Origin: Bacteroidales bacterium
Lineage (GTDB): Bacteria > Bacteroidota > Bacteroidia > Bacteroidales > VadinHA17
Reading direction: 5' to 3'
NCBI GenBank assembly: GCA_003501665.1
Contig: DNOQ01000546.1
Coordinates: 18,272 to 31,457 of the forward strand
DNA: 13,186 nucleotides
Shown here in pieces: positions 1-7,710 of this stretch. Numbering within the stretch: the first letter of the stretch is position 1; each line of letters opens with the position of its first letter. The notes under the pieces were generated by a model. It searched no databases and was not told the DNA's origin. It saw only the letters and a list, made by a program, of their open reading frames with translations. Both the position numbers and the translations under genes were made by a program.

Positions 1-840
1 GGTCAGTATATTAAATTCAATGGGATCTGGCTGAAAGTTATCGGAGTTCTTCAGAAAACTACTGTAAGTCTGACAGGTTTTGAAGAAAAAGGAGTTAATG
101 TATATAACGACAATATATATATCCCCATTCAGACCATGCTTTTAAGATACCAGAACAGGGCGCTCGTTAATACAAAACTTGTTTCGGAAGCATCTTCCAA
201 TATTATGATAATGGGAGGCCCGGGTGGAGGAGGTATGGGACGGATTGTCGTGAGCAGCTCGGATGCAAGTACCGATGCTGAGACCAATTATAATCAGCTC
301 GACAGGATTGTGGTGCAGGTTGATGAGACTGAACAGATAAATCCTTCCACCGAAATTTTGAGCCGTATGCTGACCAGGCGCCATTCAAATGTAAAGGACT
401 TTGAAATCACTGTACCGGAATTACTTCTTAAACAGCAACAGAGAACCAAAGACATCTTTAATATCGTTCTTGGTGCAATTGCCAGCATCTCCCTCGTTGT
501 TGGCGGAATTGGTATAATGAATATAATGTTTGCTTCAGTTATGGAGAGGATCAAGGAGATCGGAACACGAATGGCTATAGGGGCTAAGAAAATGGATATA
601 GTTGTTCAATTCCTTTCCGAGGCTGTACTGATTAGTGTATCAGGAGGTTTCATAGGAATTTTCATTGGTGTTATAATGGCAAAGCTGATAGAGCAGATTG
701 CCGGAATCATGACTCTCGTATCATTCTTCTCTGTCTTTATTGCATTTGGTGTATCCGCAGCTGTAGGAGTGATCTTTGGTTATTCACCGGCAAAACGTGC
801 ATCGGAAAAAGACCCGATAGAATCATTAAGATATGAATAA
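1..840 (+). CDS. MacB/FtsX-type ABC transporter permease, 5'-truncated
   Basis: This is the C-terminal 279 residues of an inner-membrane permease of the MacB/FtsX family; the frame is open from the first base, so the N-terminus lies outside the window. The visible part starts in the periplasmic core domain (MacB_PCD). Three membrane segments follow at about residues 153-180, 200-225 and 237-262. The conserved cytoplasmic loop between the first two reads ERIKEIGTRMAIGAKK, the family hallmark, and the end PAKRASEKDPIESLRYE is equally typical. Such permeases pair with an ABC ATPase and a periplasmic adaptor to drive efflux or mechanotransmission through a TolC-like channel. The next gene encodes such a channel and overlaps this one by 8 bases, so the two are probably translated together. 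An unusual glycine-rich stretch (GGPGGGGMGR) interrupts the periplasmic domain at about residues 72-81. Substrate unknown. Confidence 0.92.
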   Translation, partial: GQYIKFNGIWLKVIGVLQKTTVSLTGFEEKGVNVYNDNIYIPIQTMLLRYQNRALVNTKLVSEASSNIMIMGGPGGGGMGRIVVSSSDASTDAETNYNQLDRIVVQVDETEQINPSTEILSRMLTRRHSNVKDFEITVPELLLKQQQRTKDIFNIVLGAIASISLVVGGIGIMNIMFASVMERIKEIGTRMAIGAKKMDIVVQFLSEAVLISVSGGFIGIFIGVIMAKLIEQIAGIMTLVSFFSVFIAFGVSAAVGVIFGYSPAKRASEKDPIESLRYE

Positions 841-2338
841 AATATTAACAATGAAGAGATTAATTATACCTGTAATAACAGGAGCCGTCCTGTTATCAAC
901 CCTGCAGGTCACTGCACAGGAAATCAGAAAACTTACCTTGTCCGAAGTTATCAGACTTGCCGAGGAACAATCTCCTAATGCCCTTATGGCCAAACACCGG
1001 TTCCGTTCAAGTTACTGGCAGTACAGGACTTATGTGGCACAGTACAGACCATCGCTGACCCTTACCGGAACCACTCCCGATTACAGTACGGCTTTCAGCA
1101 GGGTATGGAATTCCCAGCTTAACGAATGGCAATATGTATCTAAAAATATTCTACAGACAATAGGATCATTATCTCTGTTGCAAAATATTGGTTTAACGGG
1201 AGGTACGATTGCGTTGCAATCAGATTTAACCCTTGAAACCGATTTTGATAAGGATGATGAACGTAATAAATATATCACAGCTCCTCTCAGCGTTCGATAT
1301 ATCCAGCCTTTATTCAGATATAATTCCCTGAGATGGGAAAAGAAAACGGAACCACTGAAATATGAAGCTGCTAAAAAAACATTTCTGGCAAATATGGAAG
1401 CTGTTCATACCGAAGCTGTCAGAAATTTTTTCAACCTTACACTTGCGCAGATTAACAAGCAGATAGCAGAAACCAATTATCTGAATGCAGATACCCTGTA
1501 CAGGATGGCACAGGGACGATATCAGCTGGGTACAATAGCTGAAGATGAGCTCCTCCAGATGCAGCTTTCATGGCTTAACTCCGAAACATCAAGGAAAGAA
1601 GCGGATATGAATCTGAAAGACAGGGAAATAAGACTAAGATCCTTCCTGGGTTTCAATGAGAATATAAGGGTGGAACTGGTACTTCCCTCAGAAGTGCCCC
1701 ATCTGCAGGTTGATGTGCAAGAGGTACTCGATCTTGCACATGCAAATAATCCTCAGTTGCTTAATCAGCAGCTTACTCTTCTTACCGCTCAAAGCAATCT
1801 GGCTCAGGCTAAAGCAGAGAAGGGACTCAATGCTAACCTGATAGCCTCGTTCGGTCTGCGCGACCAGGATCCTGTTTTTGCAAATGCTTATACAGAATCA
1901 AACCGTCAGCAGACCATCAGGATGGGTATAACGATGCCTATACTTGACTGGGGTCTGGGACGCGGAAGATACCTGATGGCAAAGTCAAGCCTTGAACTTG
2001 CTGAAGTTCAGTCAAGGCAGGATCAGGTTGACTTTGACCAGAACCTGACCCTGGATGTGGAACAATTCAATCTGCAGGCCGATCAGGTCAGAATTGCTGC
2101 CAAATCTGACACTGTGGCTGCCAGAATGTATGAAGTGACAAAAGCCCGGTTCCTTATCGGAAAGATCCAGGTTCTTGAACTGAATAATGCAGATACCAGG
2201 AAAGACACCAACAGAAGGGCTTATGTTCAGGCTTTACAGAATTACTGGACATATTTCTATAATCTCAGAGGACTTGCTCTTTATGATTTTCTCAACAGAA
2301 AACCACTTGAAACAAATTACGATAAATTACTCGATTAG
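833..2338 (+). CDS. TolC-family outer membrane efflux protein
   Basis: A 501-residue outer-membrane factor of the TolC/OEP family, expected to form a trimeric barrel with a periplasmic helical tunnel that completes the efflux complex of the upstream MacB-type permease. The N-terminus is a signal peptide: basic residues at K3, K8 and R9, a hydrophobic core, and a likely cleavage near TAQ/E at residue 29. Two long helical repeats follow, separated by strand-rich stretches, for example QPLFRYNSLRWEKK near residue 158. Heptad-like leucine and alanine-rich segments at about 180-270 and 305-460 fit the tunnel helices. Length is near the family norm. The start at 833 overlaps the permease stop in ATGAATAA. 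A second in-frame ATG at 851 would also give a complete signal peptide starting MKRLIIP, so the exact start is uncertain. Confidence 0.92.
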   Translation: MNKILTMKRLIIPVITGAVLLSTLQVTAQEIRKLTLSEVIRLAEEQSPNALMAKHRFRSSYWQYRTYVAQYRPSLTLTGTTPDYSTAFSRVWNSQLNEWQYVSKNILQTIGSLSLLQNIGLTGGTIALQSDLTLETDFDKDDERNKYITAPLSVRYIQPLFRYNSLRWEKKTEPLKYEAAKKTFLANMEAVHTEAVRNFFNLTLAQINKQIAETNYLNADTLYRMAQGRYQLGTIAEDELLQMQLSWLNSETSRKEADMNLKDREIRLRSFLGFNENIRVELVLPSEVPHLQVDVQEVLDLAHANNPQLLNQQLTLLTAQSNLAQAKAEKGLNANLIASFGLRDQDPVFANAYTESNRQQTIRMGITMPILDWGLGRGRYLMAKSSLELAEVQSRQDQVDFDQNLTLDVEQFNLQADQVRIAAKSDTVAARMYEVTKARFLIGKIQVLELNNADTRKDTNRRAYVQALQNYWTYFYNLRGLALYDFLNRKPLETNYDKLLD

Positions 2339-2365
2339 TAAATAATATCTGCATTTATGTGACAG

Positions 2366-2394
2366 GGCTGGATAAAATTTATTCAGCCTTTTTT
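2366..2394 (+). terminator. Rho-independent terminator after the efflux operon
   Basis: GGCTGGATA (2366-2374) pairs with TATTCAGCC (2380-2388), with one G-T wobble and a 5-base AT loop, and is followed directly by six T (2389-2394). It lies 28 bases after the TolC-family stop codon and before the secDF promoter, so it should end the efflux transcript. Confidence 0.85.
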
Positions 2395-2408
2395 ATGTAA
2401 AAATTTAA

Positions 2409-2416
2409 TATATTTG
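2409..2416 (+). promoter_or_regulatory. Bacteroidota-type -7 box for secDF
   Basis: TATATTTG matches the TAnnTTTG -7 consensus of the Bacteroidota primary sigma factor. It sits 52 bases before the secDF ATG and 15 bases after the preceding terminator. No good TTG/TTTG -33 element is seen at the usual distance, so the call rests on the -7 box and position. Confidence 0.5.
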
Positions 2417-2468
2417 CGCCTCAATTATAAAGATTCGGGAATAATCACGGAATAATAAAGCTATACAA

Positions 2469-5447
2469 ATGCAGAACAAAACAGCCATTATCGCCCTCGC
2501 TATTGCTCTGGCACTGGTTTCAGTCTATCAGTTATCATTTACCGTTGCCACATATAAGGTCAAGCAGGATGCGAAAAAATATGCACAGGGAGATCTGGTG
2601 AAGGAGAATTACTATATAGATTCCATCTCATCCCTGCCAAAAGAAAACTGGAGTTTTTTGGGGTATACATTCAAAGAGTGCCAGAAAAGGGAACTCAACC
2701 TTGGCCTCGACCTTAAAGGAGGGATGAATGTTATACTTGAAGTCTCAGTTGAAGATATTCTTAAGGCTCTTTCAAACTACAGCACTGATAAAACATTTAC
2801 AGCTGCACTTGCAAGGGCAAAAGTACTTCAGAAAGAGAGTCAGGCCGATTTTCTCACACTTTTTGGCCGTGCATTCGAAGAGACAGATCCCAATGCAAAA
2901 ATGGCTGCAATATTCAATACTGTTGATCTGAGGGATAAGATAAATTTTAATTCTACAAATGATGAAGTTATAAAAGTACTGGACACTGAGGTATCAACGG
3001 CAATCACAAATGCATTCAATATACTGCGCACAAGGATAGACAGATTCGGGGTTGTGCAACCCAATATTACCCAGCTTGCGACCAAAGGCAGGATACTTAT
3101 TGAGCTTCCGGGGCAGACTGATCCCCAGAGGGTCAGGGAACTACTTCAGGGAACGGCAAATCTTGAATTCTGGGAAACTTATGAGAACAGTGAAGTTATC
3201 GGATATCTTGTTGCTGCAAATAATCTTCTTAAAGAGATTGAAGAAATTGCCCGTGCCGGTGCAGAAGCTGCAGTACAAACCGAGACAGTTACAATTACGG
3301 CCGATACCGTGAGAAAAGAAAATCAGGATCTGCTGGATCTTATTGATAAAGATACATCCGGGGCCCCTCAGGCTGCAACACGCGAGGAGTTTGCACTTCA
3401 GAATCCGCTCTTCGGTATACTGACCCCGCGTGTAACTGAACAGGGAGAACCACTTCCGTCATGTATGATAGGACTTGCAGCCGGGATCGATACGGCAAAG
3501 GTTAACAGATATCTGAATATGAACCAGGTGAAATCTCTTTTCCCGAGGGATATGAGATTTTACTGGAGCCAGAATACGTATAAATATGATCCGTCAAATA
3601 CTCTGTTTGAACTTCATGCAATTAAAGTTACAACACGCGATGGTCGTCCTCCTCTGGGTGGTGAAGTTATTACATCAGCCCGTCCGACTTCCGGAATAAC
3701 CGGATCGGAGGTCAAAGTTGATTTTAATATGAATGCCGAAGGTGCAAAGACTTGGGCAAGAATGACCCGTGAGAATGTTAACCGTTGTATTGCTGTAGTT
3801 CTCGACGGATATGTCCGGTCATATCCGAGGGTGGTTGGTGAAATACCTACGGGAAGTACCGAAATAACGGGAGATTTTACTATCGAAGAAGCAAATGACC
3901 TTGCAAATATCCTGAAATCGGGAAAGCTGCCTGCTCCGGCAAGGATAATATCCGATACGGTTATCGGACCCACTCTTGGACGTGAAGCGATCAATGCAGG
4001 ACTGGTATCATTTGTGATTTCATTTATAATAGTCCTTCTGTATATGATATTCTATTACAGTAAAAGTGCAGGAGGAATTGCCGACGTTGCTCTTTTCAGT
4101 AACGTATTTCTGATTATGGGAGTATCTGCCTCCCTGGGAGCGGTACTTACACTTCCGGGTATCGCGGGAATTGTCCTGTCAATGGGTATGTCGGTCGATG
4201 CCAACGTCCTGATATATGAACGGATCCGTGAAGAACTCAGGGCCGGGAAGGGTATTAAACTGGCAATCGCCGACGGCTATAAAGGTGCTCTTTCAGCAAT
4301 TCTCGACTCAAACATAACAACATTACTTACAGGTATTGTGCTGTATGTCTTCGGGACAGGGCCAATCAAAGGATTTGCAACAACTCTTGTTATCGGGATC
4401 TTTACTTCGCTCTTCAGTGCAATATACATAACAAGACTCATTTATGAGCGGCTCCTGAAGAAAAATGCGAAATTAAGCTTCTCCATACGGCTGACTGCCA
4501 ATATTCTGAAAAACACACGTATTGATTTTATGGGACAGCGGAAAACATTCTATATTATCTCGGCTGTAATTATATTAATCAGTATAGGTTCCCTGTTTGT
4601 ACGCGGATTGAACCCTGGTATCGATTTTACCGGAGGACGCACGTATGTGGTAAGATTTGACAGTCCGGTAAAGACAGCTGATGTGGCTGAAGCTCTTGCC
4701 GATGAATTTGGTGGTGAAGCTCCCCAGGTTGTAACATTTGGCAATGTTAACCAGGTGAGAATAATGACAAAATACCGGATCGATGAATCAGTGGGGGACG
4801 AAGTGATTGAAACAGCTCTTTATGAAGGTTTAAAGGGAATGGTTGGAGAAAACATAACAAAAGAGGAATTTCTTTCGAAATACCGTCAGAGCTCTGAAAC
4901 AGTCGGACCAACAATAGCCAGCGATATAAAACGTAAAGCAGTCTGGGCTGTTGGATTATCTTTGGTAATCATGTTCGTTTATATTTTCCTGAGGTTCAAA
5001 AACTGGCAGTACGGATTGGGAGCATTGGCATCACTTACTCATGATGTTATTATTGTAATAGGTATCTATTCACTCCTTTGGGGTATAATGCCATTCAATA
5101 TGGAAATCGATCAAGCCTTTATAGCGGCCATACTGACTGTTATCGGATATTCTGTGAACGACTCGGTGGTTGTGTTTGACAGGGTGAGGGAGTTCCTTCC
5201 TCTTCACAGAAAACGTCCGACCATTGAAGTACTTAATCTGGCCCTGAATGATACACTGAGCCGTACGTTGAATACCGGCATAACATCAATCCTGGTACTC
5301 TTTGTAATGTTCTTTTTTGGAGGTGCAACTATCAGGGGATTCCTTTTTGCCATGATAATAGGTATTATAGTAGGAACATACTCCTCAATCTTCGTTGCTA
5401 CAGCCGTAGTCTATGATACTTCCTCAAAACAGGGTCTGAAAATGTAA
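2469..5447 (+). CDS. secDF: Protein translocase SecDF, single-chain SecD-SecF fusion
   Basis: Inner-membrane accessory subunit of the Sec translocon that uses the proton-motive force to help pull secreted proteins across the membrane. At 992 residues it combines SecD and SecF in one chain. SecD part: TM1 at about 5-25, the GLDLKGG motif near 78-85, a large periplasmic P1 domain with a lineage-type insertion at about 255-390, then FNMNAEGAKTWARMT and the TM2-TM6 block at about 508-680. That block includes SMGMSVDANVLIYERIREE, with the membrane Asp expected to take part in proton flow. SecF part: TM1 at about 693-712, GIDFTGG at about 717, SETVGPTIASDI in the periplasmic domain, and a second membrane block at about 824-985 with IGYSVNDSVVVFDRVRE. 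Twelve membrane segments in total. It has its own promoter, and no Shine-Dalgarno sequence is seen before the ATG, as is usual in this phylum. No defects seen. Confidence 0.98.
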   Translation: MQNKTAIIALAIALALVSVYQLSFTVATYKVKQDAKKYAQGDLVKENYYIDSISSLPKENWSFLGYTFKECQKRELNLGLDLKGGMNVILEVSVEDILKALSNYSTDKTFTAALARAKVLQKESQADFLTLFGRAFEETDPNAKMAAIFNTVDLRDKINFNSTNDEVIKVLDTEVSTAITNAFNILRTRIDRFGVVQPNITQLATKGRILIELPGQTDPQRVRELLQGTANLEFWETYENSEVIGYLVAANNLLKEIEEIARAGAEAAVQTETVTITADTVRKENQDLLDLIDKDTSGAPQAATREEFALQNPLFGILTPRVTEQGEPLPSCMIGLAAGIDTAKVNRYLNMNQVKSLFPRDMRFYWSQNTYKYDPSNTLFELHAIKVTTRDGRPPLGGEVITSARPTSGITGSEVKVDFNMNAEGAKTWARMTRENVNRCIAVVLDGYVRSYPRVVGEIPTGSTEITGDFTIEEANDLANILKSGKLPAPARIISDTVIGPTLGREAINAGLVSFVISFIIVLLYMIFYYSKSAGGIADVALFSNVFLIMGVSASLGAVLTLPGIAGIVLSMGMSVDANVLIYERIREELRAGKGIKLAIADGYKGALSAILDSNITTLLTGIVLYVFGTGPIKGFATTLVIGIFTSLFSAIYITRLIYERLLKKNAKLSFSIRLTANILKNTRIDFMGQRKTFYIISAVIILISIGSLFVRGLNPGIDFTGGRTYVVRFDSPVKTADVAEALADEFGGEAPQVVTFGNVNQVRIMTKYRIDESVGDEVIETALYEGLKGMVGENITKEEFLSKYRQSSETVGPTIASDIKRKAVWAVGLSLVIMFVYIFLRFKNWQYGLGALASLTHDVIIVIGIYSLLWGIMPFNMEIDQAFIAAILTVIGYSVNDSVVVFDRVREFLPLHRKRPTIEVLNLALNDTLSRTLNTGITSILVLFVMFFFGGATIRGFLFAMIIGIIVGTYSSIFVATAVVYDTSSKQGLKM

Positions 5448-5478
5448 AATAACAAATAATTATACAAAAACGGATCTT

Positions 5479-5500
5479 GGGGCGTTACATGCAACGCTCC
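5479..5500. repeat. GCGTT-CATG-AACGC intergenic palindrome
   Basis: GGGGCGTT (5479-5486) and AACGCTCC (5493-5500) form an 8-bp stem with one G-T wobble around ACATGC. It lies 31 bases after the secDF stop and lacks a T-run. The core resembles GCGTTGCATGCAACGC-type palindromes that I recall as dispersed intergenic elements in Bacteroidota genomes; that link is from memory. It may act as a 3'-end hairpin for secDF. Confidence 0.55.
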
Positions 5501-5547
5501 TGCAATATTCGGGAATATAATTGATGTATAGATTTAATTAATCTTTG

Positions 5548-5555
5548 TAACTTTG
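5548..5555 (+). promoter_or_regulatory. Bacteroidota-type -7 box for the tatA-like gene
   Basis: TAACTTTG matches TAnnTTTG and lies 30 bases before the ATG at 5586. A TTG at 5521-5523 is a possible -33 element, but its 24-base spacing is longer than usual. Confidence 0.5.
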
Positions 5556-5585
5556 AAGAGGTAAAATTTAAACCGGAATTGAGTT

Positions 5586-6032
5586 ATGAGCGGACCGGAA
5601 ATTTTTGTGATAATAATTGTTATTCTTCTTCTTTTCGGGGCTGATGCGCTCCCGGGGATAGCAAAAAGCTTTGGGAAGGGAATGCGTGATTTCAGAAAAG
5701 CAACCGATGATATCCGCCGCGAAATAGAGTCAGGCACCGAGGATATAAGGAGAGAGTTTAACGAAACTGCCGAAACTATCAAAAAAGACGTCACTGATCT
5801 GTCTGACAGTATTACCAAAGATGTAAATGAAATATCCGACACTATTACCAAAGACGTGAATGAAGTATCCGACAGCATCACCAAAGATGTGAATGAAATA
5901 TCTGATAATATTACAGGAAATGTGAATGATATGGCAGACGGAATTAAAAGTGAGGCCGATGGGGTTGCAGATGATATCAGGAAGGATGTAAATGATGCAA
6001 CAAAGGATAATTATTACGAATACACAGATTAG
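5586..6032 (+). CDS. TatA/TatB-family translocase protein with 11-residue-repeat tail
   Basis: A 148-residue protein with a TatA/B/E-type N-terminus: a polar residue (E5) before a single membrane helix (about 6-16), the FG pair at 17-18, and an amphipathic helix (about 22-40, LPGIAKSFGKGMRDFRKA). TatA proteins oligomerise in the inner membrane to let folded proteins with twin-arginine signals cross. The rest differs from a normal TatA tail. Residues 43-141 are nine exact 11-residue units with consensus I-(T/K/R)-K-D-V-N-E-(I/V)-(S/A)-D-x, hydrophobic at positions 1, 5 and 8, predicting one long charged amphipathic helix or hendecad coiled coil. No TatC is visible nearby; secDF upstream and a LolD-like ATPase downstream make an envelope-transport setting. 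Whether it is a true TatA, a TatB-like protein, or a repurposed TatA-like membrane anchor cannot be settled here. Confidence 0.82.
   Translation: MSGPEIFVIIIVILLLFGADALPGIAKSFGKGMRDFRKATDDIRREIESGTEDIRREFNETAETIKKDVTDLSDSITKDVNEISDTITKDVNEVSDSITKDVNEISDNITGNVNDMADGIKSEADGVADDIRKDVNDATKDNYYEYTD
5712..6008 (+). repeat. Nine in-frame 33-bp tandem repeats in the tatA-like gene
   Basis: Nine consecutive 33-base units encode the nine 11-residue repeats (residues 43-141). Units 4-6 are nearly identical in DNA (each begins ATT/ATC ACC AAA GAT/GAC), while outer units have diverged. This suggests growth by internal duplication from the middle and possible copy-number variation between strains. Confidence 0.85.
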
Positions 6033-6086
6033 TATCACGCCAGCTTCCCGATAAATAATTATAATTCTCAGACTCACTGAACCGGT

Positions 6087-6746
6087 ATGATAAAAACAAC
6101 AGGAATCACAAAATCCTTTGGTGAGCTGAAGGTACTTAAGGGAATAGATCTCGACATAAGAGAGCGTGAAGTTGTTTCAATTGTCGGGGCAAGCGGAGCC
6201 GGTAAAACAACTCTCCTTCAGATAATAGGGACACTTGATTACCCCGACAGCGGAACCATATATTATGACGGAACTGACATCAGCAGGCTGAAAGGAAAAA
6301 ATCTTGCGGCATTTCGTAATAATAATATAGGCTTCGTATTTCAGTTTCATCAGTTACTGCCCGAGTTCACTGCCCTCGAAAATGTATGTATTCCGGCATA
6401 TATTGCAGGTAAAAGTAAACCGGAAGCTGAATCGGGAGCAACAAAATTGCTTGGTTTTCTCGGACTTGCCGACCGGCTTGACCATAAACCATCAGAACTG
6501 AGCGGAGGAGAACAGCAACGGGTTGCGGTTGCACGAGCCCTTGTCAATAACCCTGCAGTAATTCTTGCCGATGAACCTTCAGGTAATCTCGACTCGGAAA
6601 ACAAGAATGAACTGCATAAGCTCTTTTTCCGGCTCAGGGATAATTTCGGGCAGACAATTGTGATCGTGACTCACGACAGACAGCTTGCCGGAATGTCGGA
6701 CAGGATCCTTCAGATAAAAGACGGACTTATTATTAATGAGGACTGA
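6087..6746 (+). CDS. LolD-like ABC transporter ATP-binding protein
   Basis: A complete 219-residue ABC ATPase. Walker A GASGAGKT is at residues 34-41, a Q-loop with FQFHQLLPEFTALENV at about 85-100, the signature LSGGEQQRVAVARAL at about 137-151, Walker B VILADEPSG with D-loop NLD just after, and the H-loop in VIVTHD near the end. The FHQLLPEFTALENV stretch is characteristic of LolD, the ATPase that powers release of outer-membrane lipoproteins from the inner membrane by LolCE. Related FtsE- and MacB-type ATPases share much of this, so LolD is the best but not the only reading. No cognate permease is adjacent; in many Bacteroidota the LolCE-like permease is encoded elsewhere. The stop overlaps the start of the DUF2400 gene by 11 bases, suggesting coupled translation. 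Confidence 0.88.
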   Translation: MIKTTGITKSFGELKVLKGIDLDIREREVVSIVGASGAGKTTLLQIIGTLDYPDSGTIYYDGTDISRLKGKNLAAFRNNNIGFVFQFHQLLPEFTALENVCIPAYIAGKSKPEAESGATKLLGFLGLADRLDHKPSELSGGEQQRVAVARALVNNPAVILADEPSGNLDSENKNELHKLFFRLRDNFGQTIVIVTHDRQLAGMSDRILQIKDGLIINED

Positions 6747-7527
6747 ACGATCATACAACGGCATTCCTGCCGCGGAAATGAAACAATTCCTTGATGAAAA
6801 GGTTGAACAATACAACCGGCCTTCTTTCATTGAATGTGATCCGATTAGCATTCCACATCAATTTACGAAGAAACAAGATATCGAAATAGCTGGGTTTCTT
6901 GCAGCCACTATTGCCTGGGGGAACAGAAAGATGATTCTCAGAAGTGCAAACCGGATTATGGAATTACTTGATCATTCACCTTACGAATTCATAATGAATT
7001 CAAGTGATGATGAATTACAGGGGGTCGGAAGTATTGTACATAGAACATTTAATTCCACAGATCTGCTTTATTTCGTTAAAGCACTCCGACACATTTACAA
7101 GAACAAAGGCGGACTAGAAACTATCTTCAGCGCTTCTCAAACGACTAACTCTCTTCAACCTGCTATACATGAATTACATAAGATTTTTTTTGAACTTCCA
7201 CATGAAAAGAAAACGGAAAGGCATGTATCTGATCCATATAAAGGATCATCGGCAAAGAAATTAAATATGTATTTGAGGTGGATGATCCGGAAAGACAACA
7301 AAGGTGTGGATTTTGGCATTTGGGATTCAATACCACCCTCAATATTATCATGCCCACTTGATGTTCATTCAGGAAGAGTAGCCAGGAAGCTTGGCCTATT
7401 AAAGCGAAAACAAAACGATGTAAAAGCAGTTGCCGAATTGGATAGAGTTTTAAGAAGTTTTGACTCAGAAGATCCTGTAAAGTATGATTTTGCATTATTT
7501 GGGCTGGGTGTTTTCGAAAGATTCTGA
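6736..7527 (+). CDS. TIGR02757 / DUF2400 family protein, HhH-GPD-like
   Basis: A complete 263-residue member of the uncharacterised DUF2400 family (TIGR02757). Family hallmarks seen are IAGFLAATIAWGNRKMI near 49-66, DPYKGSSAKKLNMYLRWMIR near 167-186, and the C-terminal DPVKYDFALFGLGV. The segment PLDVHSGRVARKLG at 207-220 closely resembles the VDTH-x-x-RV motif of endonuclease III and other HhH-GPD base-excision glycosylases. There the Asp is catalytic, so D209 is a candidate active-site residue. That points to a DNA-repair or nucleic-acid role by inference; no substrate is known to me. The start ATG lies inside the end of the LolD-like gene (11-base overlap). Base composition drops sharply in this gene compared with the one before it. 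Confidence 0.88.
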   Translation: MRTERSYNGIPAAEMKQFLDEKVEQYNRPSFIECDPISIPHQFTKKQDIEIAGFLAATIAWGNRKMILRSANRIMELLDHSPYEFIMNSSDDELQGVGSIVHRTFNSTDLLYFVKALRHIYKNKGGLETIFSASQTTNSLQPAIHELHKIFFELPHEKKTERHVSDPYKGSSAKKLNMYLRWMIRKDNKGVDFGIWDSIPPSILSCPLDVHSGRVARKLGLLKRKQNDVKAVAELDRVLRSFDSEDPVKYDFALFGLGVFERF

Positions 7528-7615
7528 CGTTTCTTTATAAAATTGACGTAAAGTACCTGTAGTTTAAAAAGATATTCCGACAACTATTAACCACTACAAG
7601 GGATTAAGCCACGGC

Positions 7616-7636
7616 AGGAGACCTCTCTCCTTTTTT
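7616..7636 (+). terminator. Candidate terminator after the DUF2400 gene
   Basis: AGGAGA (7616-7621) pairs with TCTCCT (7626-7631) around CCTC and runs into a T-tract (7631-7636). The stem is only 6 bp, so it is a weak to moderate rho-independent terminator, 88 bases after the DUF2400 stop. Confidence 0.55.
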
Positions 7637-7672
7637 CTCGTTATAAAAAGCCAATAACATTAACAATTTTAT

Positions 7673-7680
7673 TATTTTTG
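7673..7680 (+). promoter_or_regulatory. Candidate -7 box for the GTPase/MutS-like gene group
   Basis: TATTTTTG fits TAnnTTTG and follows the candidate terminator. It would give a leader of about 140 bases that includes both inverted repeats upstream of the GTPase gene. The surroundings are AT-rich and no -33 element is evident, so chance is possible. Confidence 0.4.
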
Positions 7681-7710
7681 AACTCAGAGTGATGGAGTTC
7701 ACTGTAACCG

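Noticed and set aside
3614..3994. Minus-strand open frame of 126 residues inside secDF.
   Set aside because: It lies wholly within a well-conserved SecD segment (FNMNAEGAKTW to GREAINAG), so it is a shadow of that coding constraint.
5534..6077. Two overlapping minus-strand open frames (about 115 residues each) opposite the tatA-like gene.
   Set aside because: They are complements of the 33-bp repeat; a repeat whose length is a multiple of three keeps reverse frames open. Their repetitive products match nothing and there is no supporting start context.
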